A stretch of DNA of 64,000 nt from Motiliproteus sp036960405 (GCA_036960405.1 JBALWS010000001.1:56242-120241), one strand, 5' to 3'; counted from the first letter of the stretch, positions 9,337 to 18,193 are shown. Numbers and translations are program-made. Notes: generated by a model from the sequence alone, not told the origin.

Positions 9337-9771
9337 TTATTCCTCGACCTTTCCGCCTGCGGCTTCGATCGCTGCACGGGCACCCTTGGTGACCTTCAGC
9401 CCCTTGACGGTAACCGCCTTGGTGATCTCGCCAGACAGGATAACTTTCGCTTCCTTGATGTCGTGAGCAATGATGTCAGCCGCTTCAAGGGCTGCCAGAT
9501 CGATCACGTCGGCAGTTACCAGTGCCAATTCGTTTAAACGAATCTCTGCACGGTAACGCGCTTTACGGGAAGTAAAGCCAAACTTAGGTAGACGACGCTG
9601 TAACGGCATCTGACCACCTTCAAAACCAGGCTTTACAGAACCGCCGGAGCGAGACTTCAAACCTTTGTGACCGCGACCTGCGGTCTTACCCAAACCACTA
9701 CCGATACCACGTCCAACGCGCTTAGGCGCTTTCTTGGAACCAGCAGCTGGGCTCAGTGTATTTAGACGCAT
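9337..9771 (-). CDS. rplO: 50S ribosomal protein L15
   Basis: A 144-residue L15. The start at 9771 (MRLNTLSPAAGSKKAPKRVG) matches the family. An in-frame ATG five codons upstream overlaps the end of rpmD and is less likely. The Gly-rich N-terminal extension (GRGIGSGLGKTAGRGHKG) threads into 23S rRNA in known structures. Confidence 0.97.
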   Translation of the reverse strand: MRLNTLSPAAGSKKAPKRVGRGIGSGLGKTAGRGHKGLKSRSGGSVKPGFEGGQMPLQRRLPKFGFTSRKARYRAEIRLNELALVTADVIDLAALEAADIIAHDIKEAKVILSGEITKAVTVKGLKVTKGARAAIEAAGGKVEE

Positions 9772-9785
9772 GTTATGCCTCTCCA

Positions 9786-9968
9786 CTATTCGCCTTCGAC
9801 GCTGACCAAATAGTTAACTTTGTTAACCATGCCGCGTACGGAGGGGGTGTCTTCAACTTCAACTGCATGCCCGATACGACGTAATCCCAAACCTTTTAAG
9901 CACAATTTGTGCTTAGGCAGGATGCCGATAGAGCTGCGAGTCTGCGTCACTTTGATTGTCTTAGCCAT
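9786..9968 (-). CDS. rpmD: 50S ribosomal protein L30
   Basis: A 60-residue L30 reading MAKTIKVTQTRSSIG, with the conserved LGLRRIGHAVEVEDTP segment. It lies six bases downstream of rpsE and 14 bases before the rplO start. Confidence 0.97.
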   Translation of the reverse strand: MAKTIKVTQTRSSIGILPKHKLCLKGLGLRRIGHAVEVEDTPSVRGMVNKVNYLVSVEGE

Positions 9969-9974
9969 CGCCGA

Positions 9975-10475
9975 TTACCCCAGAATTTCTTCTACAGTTT
10001 TGCCACGCTTTGCAGCAACTTCGTCAGGCGAACTCATCGCCTTCAGACCGTTGATGGTTGCGCGAACAACGTTAACAGGGTTGGTCGAGCCGTAGCACTT
10101 AGCCAGTACGTTATGTACGCCAGCCAGCTCCAATACAGCACGCATTGCGCCACCAGCGATAACACCAGTACCTTCAGATGCAGGCTGCATGTAGACCTTA
10201 GACGCGCCGTGGCGAGCCTTGATCGGGTACTGCAGCGTACCGCCGTTAAGATCAACACTGATCATATTGCGACGCGCTGATTCCATGGCCTTCTGGATTG
10301 CGACAGGCACTTCACGCGCCTTGCCGCGACCGAAGCCGACCTTACCATTACCGTCTCCGACAACAGTCAGGGCGGTGAAGCCGAATACGCGACCACCTTT
10401 AACCACTTTGGCGACGCGATTAACCTGAACTAGCTTTTCCTGCAGGTCGCCATCTTTCTGTTCGTGATTTGCCAT
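9975..10475 (-). CDS. rpsE: 30S ribosomal protein S5
   Basis: A 166-residue S5, important for decoding accuracy. The double-stranded RNA-binding-like domain carries LVQVNRVAKVVKGGRVFGFT, and the C-terminal half has GSTNPVNVVRATINGL. It lies between rplR and rpmD in the spc group. Confidence 0.98.
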   Translation of the reverse strand: MANHEQKDGDLQEKLVQVNRVAKVVKGGRVFGFTALTVVGDGNGKVGFGRGKAREVPVAIQKAMESARRNMISVDLNGGTLQYPIKARHGASKVYMQPASEGTGVIAGGAMRAVLELAGVHNVLAKCYGSTNPVNVVRATINGLKAMSSPDEVAAKRGKTVEEILG

Positions 10476-10485
10476 AACCTAACCT

Positions 10486-10836
10486 TTAGAATTCCAGGCC
10501 GCCTTCGCGCGCTGCTTCTGCCAACGCTTTGACTCGGCCGTGGTATTTAAACCCAGCACGGTCAAAAGCAACCTTGGTAACACCTGCGGTCTTGGCGCGC
10601 TCGGCGATCAATGCACCCACTTTAGTGGCCGCCTCGATATTGCCGGTAGCGTCATCACGCAATTCTTTTTCTACCGTAGAAGCGCTCGCAAGCACTTTGC
10701 CGCCACAACCAGAGATGATCTGGGCGTAGACATGGCGAGGGGTACGGTAGACACATAGACGTGTCGCATCCAACTCACGCATTTTACAGCGAGAGCGGCG
10801 GGCACGACGCAAACGAGATTCATTCTTTACGCTCAT
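10486..10836 (-). CDS. rplR: 50S ribosomal protein L18
   Basis: A 116-residue L18, a 5S rRNA-binding protein. It begins MSVKNESRLRRARRSRCKMR and ends FDRAGFKYHGRVKALAEAAR, both characteristic. It is 10 bases upstream of rpsE and 12 bases downstream of rplF. Confidence 0.98.
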   Translation of the reverse strand: MSVKNESRLRRARRSRCKMRELDATRLCVYRTPRHVYAQIISGCGGKVLASASTVEKELRDDATGNIEAATKVGALIAERAKTAGVTKVAFDRAGFKYHGRVKALAEAAREGGLEF

Positions 10837-10848
10837 TATGCTGCCCTA

Positions 10849-11382
10849 CTATTTCTTCTTAGCTTCTTTACGACGCACATATTCGTCAGCGTAACGAACA
10901 CCTTTGCCCTTATAAGGCTCTGGTGGACGGAATGCGCGAATCTCGGCGGCGGCTTGACCCAGCTTCTGCTTATCAGCAGCTTTCAGAACGATAGCGGTCT
11001 GAGAGGGCATTTCGGCAGAAACACCTTCGGGCAGCTCATAATCGACAGGATGCGAGAAGCCCAGAGTCAGGTTCAATACCTTGCCCTTTACTGCTCCACG
11101 ATAACCAACACCGATTAGCTCTAGCTTCTTTTCGAAGCCTTGGGTTACGCCCACGACCATATTATTGGCCAGTGAACGCATAGTTCCAGACAGCGCTCTA
11201 GATTGCTTGGAGCCATCGCGGGCACCAAACTGTAGCGAGCCGTCTTCGTTGGCAACGGTAACACTTGGGTGGATATCCAACCCCAGAGTTCCTTTGCTGC
11301 CTTTGACGCTCAGATTCTGACCGTCAAGCTTGATCTCTACACCAGCAGGGATAACGACTGGCGCTTTAGCGATACGTGACAT
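10849..11382 (-). CDS. rplF: 50S ribosomal protein L6
   Basis: A 177-residue L6 near the GTPase-associated centre. It starts MSRIAKAPVVIPAGVEIKLD. The C-terminal signature PEPYKGKGVRYADEYVRRKE is complete. Spacing to rpsH and rplR is about 10 bases on each side. Confidence 0.98.
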   Translation of the reverse strand: MSRIAKAPVVIPAGVEIKLDGQNLSVKGSKGTLGLDIHPSVTVANEDGSLQFGARDGSKQSRALSGTMRSLANNMVVGVTQGFEKKLELIGVGYRGAVKGKVLNLTLGFSHPVDYELPEGVSAEMPSQTAIVLKAADKQKLGQAAAEIRAFRPPEPYKGKGVRYADEYVRRKEAKKK

Positions 11383-11391
11383 GTCAACCTC

Positions 11392-11784
11392 CTAGAATAC
11401 GGTGCAGATGACTTCACCACCAATCTTCGCAGCGCGAGCTGCACGATCGGTCATGACACCTTTAGAGGTTGAAACAATAGCAACGCCTAGACCATCACGA
11501 ACCTTAGGCAGTTCGTTTGCGTTCTTGTAGACGCGCATAGATGGACGACTTACGCGATCGATTTTCTCGATAACGGGCTTGCCTTCGAAATACTTAAGAT
11601 CGATGTTAAGAGTAGCCTTTACATCGCCTTCTACGCTGAATCCAGTGATATAACCTTCATCTAGCAGAACTTGGGCAACAGCCTTCTTCTGCTTAGACAT
11701 AGGCATCGACACTGTGACTTTTTCAGCCATCAAACCGTTGCGGATACGCGTTAGCATATCTGCAAGTGTGTCTTGCATGCTCAT
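11392..11784 (-). CDS. rpsH: 30S ribosomal protein S8
   Basis: A 130-residue S8, a primary 16S rRNA binder and the known spc-operon repressor in enterobacteria. It starts MSMQDTLADMLTRIRNGLMA and contains the C-terminal GLGVAIVSTSKGVMTDRAAR. Confidence 0.98.
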   Translation of the reverse strand: MSMQDTLADMLTRIRNGLMAEKVTVSMPMSKQKKAVAQVLLDEGYITGFSVEGDVKATLNIDLKYFEGKPVIEKIDRVSRPSMRVYKNANELPKVRDGLGVAIVSTSKGVMTDRAARAAKIGGEVICTVF

Positions 11785-11839
11785 TTAATGAGTCCTCACT
11801 ATTGTGCAGCCATGCGATTCCAAGAATTGGAACCGACGC

Positions 11840-12145
11840 TTACCAACTAGCTTTCTTCAAACCAGGTACATCACCGCGCATGGCGGCTTCACGCAACTTA
11901 ATCCGGGACAAACCGAATTTACGATAAACACCGTGCGGACGACCAGTAATCTGGCAGCGACGACGTTGACGAACAGGGCTAGCATCACGCGGCAACTTCT
12001 GCAGCGCCACTTGCGCTTCCCAACGCTCATCGTCAGATGAAGTTGGAGAGCTGATGATAGCTTTGAACTGAGTCCGCTTTTCAGCGTACTTAGCCACTGT
12101 TTTGGTGCGCTTTGCTTCGCGCGCCTTCATTGATTCCTTAGCCAT
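11840..12145 (-). CDS. rpsN: 30S ribosomal protein S14
   Basis: A 101-residue S14 of the long, zinc-free type. The usual CxxC pairs are absent, and the end RQRRRCQITGRPHGVYRKFG is typical. It starts MAKESMKAREAKRTKTVAKY. It lies between rplE and rpsH. Confidence 0.97.
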   Translation of the reverse strand: MAKESMKAREAKRTKTVAKYAEKRTQFKAIISSPTSSDDERWEAQVALQKLPRDASPVRQRRRCQITGRPHGVYRKFGLSRIKLREAAMRGDVPGLKKASW

Positions 12146-12157
12146 TGCAATCCACCG

Positions 12158-12694
12158 TTACTTTTTGAAGGGGAAACCCAGAGCGGTCATCACAGCACGA
12201 CCTTCATCGTTGTTGCGCGCAGTGGTGGTAATGGTGATATCCATACCGCGCAGCTTGTCAACTTTGTCGTAGTCGATTTCTGGGAAGATGATCTGCTCTT
12301 TTACACCCATGCTGTAGTTGCCGCGACCGTCAAATGATTTGGAACTCAAACCACGGAAGTCACGAATACGAGGGATAGCAACATCAACTAAACGATCGAA
12401 AAAGTCCCACATACGCTCGCCGCGCAAGGTCACTTTACAACCGACCGGCCAGCCTTCACGCACTTTAAAGCCTGCAACAGACTTACGCGCCAAAGTAACA
12501 ACAGCCTTTTGGCCTGCAATCGCTTCCATATCAGCCACTGCATTTTCGACCATTTTCTTGTCCCCGATGCCTTCACCAACACCCATATTCAGGGTGATCT
12601 TAGTGATGCGAGGAACTTCCATTGCGTTAAGACCCAACTCTTGTTGGACCTGGGCAGCAACTTTGTCTTTGTATAGTGCTTTCAATCTTGACAT
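12158..12694 (-). CDS. rplE: 50S ribosomal protein L5
   Basis: A 178-residue L5, a 5S rRNA-binding protein. The start at 12694 (MSRLKALYKDKVAAQVQQEL) is chosen by homology; the open frame extends upstream into rplX and has no family match there. The block MGVGEGIGDKKMVENAVADM and the end ALGFPFKK are diagnostic. It follows rplX by 16 bases. Confidence 0.97.
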   Translation of the reverse strand: MSRLKALYKDKVAAQVQQELGLNAMEVPRITKITLNMGVGEGIGDKKMVENAVADMEAIAGQKAVVTLARKSVAGFKVREGWPVGCKVTLRGERMWDFFDRLVDVAIPRIRDFRGLSSKSFDGRGNYSMGVKEQIIFPEIDYDKVDKLRGMDITITTTARNNDEGRAVMTALGFPFKK

Positions 12695-12710
12695 GGTACC
12701 TGCTCCCCTA

Positions 12711-13028
12711 TTATCCGCCGACAACTTCGCCGTTGGATTTAAAATAACGAACCTTGGTACCGTCTTCCAAGATCTTGAAGCCAACACGGTCGCCCTTACC
12801 CGCAGCTGCGTTGAAAACAGCTACGTTAGAAGCCGCAATCGGCGCTTCCTTCTCAACGATGCCGCCAGACTGGCCTTGCATCGGATTTGGCTTGGTGTGC
12901 TTCTTCACCATGTTGATACCGGAAACGATATAACGGTCATCGCCAGTGATCTTCATCACTTTACCGCGCTTACCTTTATCTTTTCCGGCAATGACGATGA
13001 CTTCATCATCACGTCTGATTTTGCGCAT
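12711..13028 (-). CDS. rplX: 50S ribosomal protein L24
   Basis: A 105-residue L24, an early 50S assembly initiator. The KOW motif is in DEVIVIAGKDKGKRGKVMKI near the N-terminus. A 110-base spacer with a strong inverted repeat separates it from rplN, which is longer than usual in this operon. Confidence 0.97.
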   Translation of the reverse strand: MRKIRRDDEVIVIAGKDKGKRGKVMKITGDDRYIVSGINMVKKHTKPNPMQGQSGGIVEKEAPIAASNVAVFNAAAGKGDRVGFKILEDGTKVRYFKSNGEVVGG

Positions 13029-13066
13029 TGTTAATACCTTATCTTTCCTACTACCTTCTCATGCTC

Positions 13067-13107
13067 AAAACGCCGAGCACCCGATTCGCATCAGGCCTCA
13101 GCGTTTT
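13067..13107. promoter_or_regulatory. Inverted repeat in the rplN-rplX spacer
   Basis: AAAACGCCGAG (13067-13077) pairs with CTCAGCGTTTT (13097-13107), 11 positions with one mismatch and a 19-base loop. On the mRNA (minus) strand a short T run ends the stem, so it could be an attenuator, a partial terminator or a processing site. Confidence 0.5.
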
Positions 13108-13138
13108 ACATAAACACAAGCTACTTGGAGCTTGGTCT

Positions 13139-13510
13139 TTATAGCACTTCAGGCGCCAGGGAAACGATCTTCATGAACTTCTCATTGCGAAGTTCACGCG
13201 TAACGGGTCCAAAGATACGAGTGCCAATCGGCTGTTCGCTTGCATCGTTCAGCAGCACAGCAGAGTTAACATCGAAGCGGATGATCGAACCATCTGGACG
13301 ACGAACGCCCTTCTTGGTACGCACAACCACAGCCTTTAGGACCTGGCCCTTCTTCACCTTACCGCGCGGAATTGCTTCCTTAACGGTAATTTTGATGATA
13401 TCGCCAATGCGAGCGTAACGACGGTGAGAGCCGCCGAGCACTTTAATGCACTGGACACGCTTAGCGCCGCTATTATCAGCAACATCAAGCATCGATTCTG
13501 TTTGAATCAT
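13139..13510 (-). CDS. rplN: 50S ribosomal protein L14
   Basis: A 123-residue L14, which lies at the subunit interface. It starts MIQTESMLDVADNSGAKRVQ and ends GPVTRELRNEKFMKIVSLAP followed by EVL. It is the first gene of the classical spc group, preceded by a 73-base gap after rpsQ. Confidence 0.98.
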   Translation of the reverse strand: MIQTESMLDVADNSGAKRVQCIKVLGGSHRRYARIGDIIKITVKEAIPRGKVKKGQVLKAVVVRTKKGVRRPDGSIIRFDVNSAVLLNDASEQPIGTRIFGPVTRELRNEKFMKIVSLAPEVL

Positions 13511-13580
13511 GGTCTTACTCCATCACACACGACCTGAACCACCCTAACCAGAGCGATCCAGGTTCAGAGCGAAGGCGCGT

Positions 13581-13609
13581 ATACTACACCTTTGCTGCGT
13601 GTTCTTCAA
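13581..13609 (-). promoter_or_regulatory. Possible internal promoter before rplN (spc-type)
   Basis: On the minus strand TTGAAG, 17 bases, then TAGTAT, overlapping the end of rpsQ and lying about 70 bases upstream of rplN. E. coli has a promoter at the same place. Four of six -10 positions match the consensus, so this is tentative. Confidence 0.35.
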
Positions 13610-13844
13610 TTGTTACTAGAGCCCAAGTCTTAGACTTAGAATACGGACGGGTTTCCTTAACAACTACCAGGTCGCCGATTCCACATTCATTGTTCTCGTC
13701 ATGAGCATGTAGCTTGGTAGAGCGCTTTACGTATTTACCGTAAATAGGATGCTTTTCCTTGCGCTCAATCAGTACTGTGATGGTCTTATCCATCTTGTCA
13801 CTAACAACACGGCCGGTTGCAGTGCGGATTCTAGTCTCTGCCAT
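13584..13844 (-). CDS. rpsQ: 30S ribosomal protein S17
   Basis: An 86-residue S17, an OB-fold 16S rRNA binder. It begins MAETRIRTATGRVVSDKMDK and carries ERKEKHPIYGKYVKRSTKLH. It is two bases downstream of rpmC and the last gene of the S10 group. Confidence 0.98.
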   Translation of the reverse strand: MAETRIRTATGRVVSDKMDKTITVLIERKEKHPIYGKYVKRSTKLHAHDENNECGIGDLVVVKETRPYSKSKTWALVTIEEHAAKV

Positions 13845-13846
13845 GC

Positions 13847-14038
13847 TTAGTTACCTGCCTTCTCGTTCAGCACTGTTTTGATCCGAGCAATGTCACGACG
13901 AACGCCACCCAACAAGTGGGACTGCGCCAACTGACCAGAACTCTTCTGCATCCGCAGATTGAACTGTTCCTTTAGCAGGTCCAGCAGCTCTTGATTTAGC
14001 TCATCTACGGACTTTTCACGTAATTCAACAGCGTTCAT
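13847..14038 (-). CDS. rpmC: 50S ribosomal protein L29
   Basis: A 63-residue L29 at the peptide exit site, starting MNAVELREKSVDELNQELLD. Its ATG shares one base with the rplP stop codon (TAATG), consistent with translational coupling. Confidence 0.97.
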   Translation of the reverse strand: MNAVELREKSVDELNQELLDLLKEQFNLRMQKSSGQLAQSHLLGGVRRDIARIKTVLNEKAGN

Positions 14039-14451
14039 TACATCACCGTCCGTTTAACAATGGTTGTTGCCAAAGGTAGCTTGGCAGCAGCCAGAGCAAA
14101 GGCTTCAGCAGCCAACGACTCAGGCACACCTTCCATCTCAAACAGCACCTTGCCGGGCTGAATCTGAGCTACCCAGTATTCGACGTTACCCTTACCTTTA
14201 CCCTGACGAACTTCCAGTGGCTTACCGGTAATTGGCTTGTCGGGAAAAACACGAATCCAGATTTTACCGCCACGCTTGATGTGACGGGTCATGGTACGAC
14301 GTGCCGCTTCGATCTGACGTGCAGTGATGCGACCGCGACCAGTGGCCTTGAGTCCGAATTCGCCAAAGCTTACTTTGCTTCCGCGTTCTGCCAGGCCGCG
14401 GTTACGACCCTTCATCATCTTGCGGTATTTTGTACGCTTAGGTTGTAGCAT
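14038..14451 (-). CDS. rplP: 50S ribosomal protein L16
   Basis: A 137-residue L16 near the A-site tRNA. It starts MLQPKRTKYRKMMKGRNRGL. The Arg81 region modified by YcfD in E. coli corresponds to KPLEVRQGKGKGNVEYWVAQ. It overlaps rpmC by one base. Confidence 0.98.
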   Translation of the reverse strand: MLQPKRTKYRKMMKGRNRGLAERGSKVSFGEFGLKATGRGRITARQIEAARRTMTRHIKRGGKIWIRVFPDKPITGKPLEVRQGKGKGNVEYWVAQIQPGKVLFEMEGVPESLAAEAFALAAAKLPLATTIVKRTVM

Positions 14452-14462
14452 TGACGTACCCT

Positions 14463-15149
14463 CTACTTAGCAGCTTTCTTCTTTGAAGCGGCAACCTTCT
14501 GAGCACGAACCTGCTCAATACCACCCAAAACTTCACCCTTGAAGATCCACACCTTTACGCCAATAATGCCGTAAGTGGTGTTTGCTTCATAAGTACCGTA
14601 ATCGATATCGGCACGCAGGGTATGCAGAGGTACACGACCTTCACGATACCACTCTGAACGAGCGATCTCGGCGCCGCCTAAGCGACCACCAACCTGAACC
14701 TTGATACCTTTAGCGCCCAAACGCATAGCGTTTTGAACCGCGCGCTTCATAGCACGACGGAACATCACACGACGCTCAAGCTGACTCGCAACACCCTGGG
14801 CAACCAATAAGGCGTCCAGCTCTGGCTTGCGAATCTCTTCGATGTTGATCTGAACCGGCACACCCATCATGTTAGTGACAGCAGTACGCAGCTTCTCGAC
14901 ATCTTCACCTTTTTTACCAATCACAATACCCGGACGAGCAGTATGAATGGTGATACGTGCATTCTGTGCAGGACGCTCGATTTCGATGCGGCTAACAGAA
15001 GCCTGCTTCAGCTTGGTCTGAAGGAACTTACGCACCTCCAGATCTTGCAGCAGGTTTTTTGCATAGGCTGAGCGACTGGCGTACCAGACCGATGTATGGT
15101 CCTTAACAATTCCCAGTCGATAACCTGTCGGATGTATTTTATGACCCAT
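14463..15149 (-). CDS. rpsC: 30S ribosomal protein S3
   Basis: A 228-residue S3 at the mRNA entry tunnel. The start at 15149 (MGHKIHPTGYRLGIVKDHTS) fits the family; a longer open frame reaches 15194 but overlaps rplV. The KH domain contains the GIVIGKKGEDVEKLR loop. The C-terminus ends in a Lys/Ala-rich tail. Confidence 0.98.
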   Translation of the reverse strand: MGHKIHPTGYRLGIVKDHTSVWYASRSAYAKNLLQDLEVRKFLQTKLKQASVSRIEIERPAQNARITIHTARPGIVIGKKGEDVEKLRTAVTNMMGVPVQINIEEIRKPELDALLVAQGVASQLERRVMFRRAMKRAVQNAMRLGAKGIKVQVGGRLGGAEIARSEWYREGRVPLHTLRADIDYGTYEANTTYGIIGVKVWIFKGEVLGGIEQVRAQKVAASKKKAAK

Positions 15150-15160
15150 TGTGTTATCTC

Positions 15161-15493
15161 CTAGCTCTCTGCAACCTTGACGGTGATGTGACAAGAACGC
15201 TTCAGGATACGATCAGCACGACCTTTAGCACGCGGCTTAATGCGTTTCATAGTCATACCCTCATCCACAAATACCGTGGATACCTTCAGCTCATCGACAT
15301 CAGCGCCTTCATTGTGCTCGGCGTTGGCAATTGCCGACTCCAGCACTTTCTTGATGATTGCAGCACCCTTCTTGGGGCTGAAACTCAGGATGTTGAGGGC
15401 CTCATCTACAGACTTACCGCGGATCTGGTTCGCAACCAAGCGAGCTTTCTGCGCGGATAAGCGGGCGCCTTTTAATTTAGCGGCTACTTCCAT
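15161..15493 (-). CDS. rplV: 50S ribosomal protein L22
   Basis: A 110-residue L22 lining the exit tunnel. The start at 15493 (MEVAAKLKGARLSAQKARLV) is chosen because AGGA lies seven bases upstream and the length equals the usual 110; another ATG two codons upstream is too close to that site. The beta-hairpin segment DEGMTMKRIKPRAKGRADRI is conserved. Confidence 0.97.
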   Translation of the reverse strand: MEVAAKLKGARLSAQKARLVANQIRGKSVDEALNILSFSPKKGAAIIKKVLESAIANAEHNEGADVDELKVSTVFVDEGMTMKRIKPRAKGRADRILKRSCHITVKVAES

Positions 15494-15507
15494 TATCATA
15501 TCCTCGC

Positions 15508-15783
15508 CTAGCGCTTGGCTTTCTTATCAGCAGCATGTCCGCGGTAGGTACGGGTGACAGAAAACTCACCCAATTTGTGACCTACCATGTCTTCAGTTAC
15601 GAAAACGGGAACATGTTGGCGTCCGTTATGGACTGCAATCGTCAACCCGACAAAGTTCGGGAAGATCGTAGAGCGACGAGACCAAGTTTTAATTGGCTTA
15701 CGGTCGCCCTTCTCGATGGCAGCCTCAACCTTCTTCATCAAGTGAAGGTCAATAAATGGACCTTTCTTAAGTGAACGTGGCAC
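15508..15783 (-). CDS. rpsS: 30S ribosomal protein S19
   Basis: A 91-residue S19 of the 30S head. It starts MPRSLKKGPFIDLHLMKKVE and ends GEFSVTRTYRGHAADKKAKR. It lies between rplB and rplV. Confidence 0.98.
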   Translation of the reverse strand: MPRSLKKGPFIDLHLMKKVEAAIEKGDRKPIKTWSRRSTIFPNFVGLTIAVHNGRQHVPVFVTEDMVGHKLGEFSVTRTYRGHAADKKAKR

Positions 15784-15806
15784 AGCCGTTACCTCGAATG
15801 TTTAAT

Positions 15807-16634
15807 TTATTTCTTAGAACGTCGACGCACGATAAGCTTATCGGTACGCTTGTTCTTACGAGTTTTGTGACCCTTAGTCGGCGTACCCCATGGGGATACA
15901 GGATGACGGCCACCAGAGGTACGACCTTCACCACCACCATGCGGGTGATCAACAGGGTTCATCGCCACACCGCGAACGGTAGGACGAACACCACGCCAGC
16001 GTGAAGCACCAGCCTTACCCAGAGAGCGCAAGCTATGCTCCGAGTTGCCAACTTCACCCAGGGTTGCGCGACAATCAACCAGGACTTTACGCATTTCACC
16101 AGAGCGCAGACGCAATGTTGCGTGTGCACCTTCGCGAGCAACCAATTGCGCAGAAGTACCAGCACTACGTGCCATCTGCGCGCCTTTACCAGGCTTGAGC
16201 TCGATACAGTGAATCACACTACCCAGCGGAATATTCCGCAACGGCAGAGTGTTGCCCGCTTTAATTTCAGCACCGGCACCAGATACGATCTGATCACCAG
16301 CCTGCATACCCTTGGCAGCGATAACGTAACGACGCTCACCATCGGCATATTTCAGCAGTGCGATATTTGCAGTCCGGTTCGGATCATATTCCAAACGCTC
16401 AACAACAGCAGGAATGCCGTCCTTGTTACGCTTGAAGTCGACGACGCGATAATGCTGCTTATGACCACCACCGATGTGACGAGTAGTGATACGACCGTTG
16501 TTGTTACGGCCGCCAGACTTGGACTTCTTCTCCAACAAAGGTGCATAAGGTGCGCCTTTGTGAAGATCATTATTTACAACCTTAACCACATGGCGACGGC
16601 CAGCGGAGGTCGGTTTACATTTAACAATAGCCAT
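15807..16634 (-). CDS. rplB: 50S ribosomal protein L2
   Basis: A 275-residue L2, required for peptidyl transferase activity and subunit association. It has the C-terminal GVAMNPVDHPHGGGEGRTSG with the conserved His of the active region. It starts MAIVKCKPTSAGRRHVVKVV. Confidence 0.98.
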   Translation of the reverse strand: MAIVKCKPTSAGRRHVVKVVNNDLHKGAPYAPLLEKKSKSGGRNNNGRITTRHIGGGHKQHYRVVDFKRNKDGIPAVVERLEYDPNRTANIALLKYADGERRYVIAAKGMQAGDQIVSGAGAEIKAGNTLPLRNIPLGSVIHCIELKPGKGAQMARSAGTSAQLVAREGAHATLRLRSGEMRKVLVDCRATLGEVGNSEHSLRSLGKAGASRWRGVRPTVRGVAMNPVDHPHGGGEGRTSGGRHPVSPWGTPTKGHKTRKNKRTDKLIVRRRSKK

Positions 16635-16647
16635 CTGTTAGCCTCCC

Positions 16648-16941
16648 TTATTCGCCGACGAAGTCGATGTCGTGGCCTTCGGCTAGGCGAACATACGCCT
16701 TGCGAATGCTCTTGCGTTGACCCATGCCGTTTGCTGTACGCTTGGTTTTACCCTTAGCGTTCAACACACACACGTTGGCAACTTTCACTTCGAACAACTG
16801 CTCAACCGCCTTCTTGATCTCAGGCTTAGTTGCATCAGATGCCACACGAAAAACAACCTGCTGAGAATCTTCAGCAACGATAGTCGCCTTCTCAGAGATA
16901 TGCGGTCCTAGTAGAACCTTGAAGATGCGCTCTTGGTTCAT
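16648..16941 (-). CDS. rplW: 50S ribosomal protein L23
   Basis: A 97-residue L23, the docking site for trigger factor and SRP at the tunnel exit. It reads MNQERIFKVLLGPHISEKAT. Its first four bases overlap the end of rplD. Confidence 0.97.
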   Translation of the reverse strand: MNQERIFKVLLGPHISEKATIVAEDSQQVVFRVASDATKPEIKKAVEQLFEVKVANVCVLNAKGKTKRTANGMGQRKSIRKAYVRLAEGHDIDFVGE

Positions 16942-17543
16942 CCCAACATCTCCTCAATCTTCTTAAGTGCAGCAACAGTTACCAGCACCTTATCACTACC
17001 AACTAGGCTAACCGGGTCGATTGCAGCAACGTCACGCACATCAACCCTAGGAAGATTGCGCGCAGACAAGTACAGGTCCAGATCTACCGCTTCGGTAACA
17101 ACCAAAACGTTATCCAGATCCAACTCTTTAAGCTTGGCTACCATCAGCTTGGTCTTAGGGGCTTCGAGCTTAAACTCTTCAACCACAACCAAACGTTCCT
17201 GGCGAACCAGCTCAGAAAAGATGCAACGAATCGCAGCGCGATACATCTTCTTGTTTACTTTTTGCGAGTGATCCTGCGGCTTCGCTGCAAAGGTCACACC
17301 ACCGGAGCGCCAGATCGGGCTACGGATAGTACCTGCACGAGCGCGACCAGTGCCTTTTTGACGCCAAGGCTTACGACCACCACCACTCACTTCTGAGCGG
17401 GTTTTCTGAGCACGAGTACCTTGACGCGCACCTGCCAAATAGGCAGTGACGACCTGGTGAACCAGCGCTTCGTTAAACTCTTTACCAAAGGCCAGCTCGG
17501 ATACTTCTACCGAACCATTAGCGCCTGCAATAGTAAGATTCAT
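16938..17543 (-). CDS. rplD: 50S ribosomal protein L4
   Basis: A 201-residue L4, an exit-tunnel protein and the autoregulator of the S10 operon in enterobacteria. Three ATG codons run in tandem; the third (MNLTIAGANGSVEVSE, at 17543) gives the canonical 201 residues and has AAGGGGG six bases upstream. The tunnel loop GGGRKPWRQKGTGRARAGTI is intact. It overlaps rplW by four bases. Confidence 0.97.
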   Translation of the reverse strand: MNLTIAGANGSVEVSELAFGKEFNEALVHQVVTAYLAGARQGTRAQKTRSEVSGGGRKPWRQKGTGRARAGTIRSPIWRSGGVTFAAKPQDHSQKVNKKMYRAAIRCIFSELVRQERLVVVEEFKLEAPKTKLMVAKLKELDLDNVLVVTEAVDLDLYLSARNLPRVDVRDVAAIDPVSLVGSDKVLVTVAALKKIEEMLG

Positions 17544-17554
17544 CATCATCCCCC

Positions 17555-18193
17555 TTAGCCGCGCGTTTTAACCGCTGGTTTAACAATCACGTCACCGCCA
17601 GTACAACCCGGAACCGGTCCCTTGATCAGGAGCAAGTTACGCTCTGCATCGACGCGTACGACTTCTAGAGTCTGCACAGTGACGCGCTCATCACCCATGT
17701 GACCAGCCATCTTTTTGCCTTTGAAAACACGACCAGGCGTTTGACACTGACCAATAGAACCAGGAGCACGGTGAGAGATGGAGTTACCGTGAGTAGCGTC
17801 CTGCATAGCAAAGTTCCAGCGCTTAACACCGCCCTGAAAACCTTTACCTTTGGATCTACCCGTCACATCAACTTTCTGCCCAACCTCAAAACGCTCGACA
17901 GTTAGTTGATCTCCAACTTGAATTTCTTCGTCACCCGACAGGCGAAACTCCCACAAACCACGTCCAGCTTCGGCGTTTGCTTTGGCGAAGTGACCCGCCG
18001 AAGGCTTATTAACACGTGAAGCTTTCTTAGCGCCGACAGTAACCTGCACAGCACCGTAGCCATCGACTTCATCAGTCTTTAGCTGAGTAACGCGGTTCGG
18101 TTCCACCTCGATGACCGTGACTGGCACGGATACACCATCATCAGTGAATACACGGGTCATACCCGCTTTCCGTCCGACTAAACCAATAGTCAT
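17555..18193 (-). CDS. rplC: 50S ribosomal protein L3
   Basis: A 212-residue L3 that helps fold the peptidyl transferase centre. It starts MTIGLVGRKAGMTRVFTDDG. The tip contains ATHGNSISHRAPGSIGQCQT, where the Gln methylated in E. coli lies. It follows rpsJ after 105 bases. Confidence 0.98.
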   Translation of the reverse strand: MTIGLVGRKAGMTRVFTDDGVSVPVTVIEVEPNRVTQLKTDEVDGYGAVQVTVGAKKASRVNKPSAGHFAKANAEAGRGLWEFRLSGDEEIQVGDQLTVERFEVGQKVDVTGRSKGKGFQGGVKRWNFAMQDATHGNSISHRAPGSIGQCQTPGRVFKGKKMAGHMGDERVTVQTLEVVRVDAERNLLLIKGPVPGCTGGDVIVKPAVKTRG

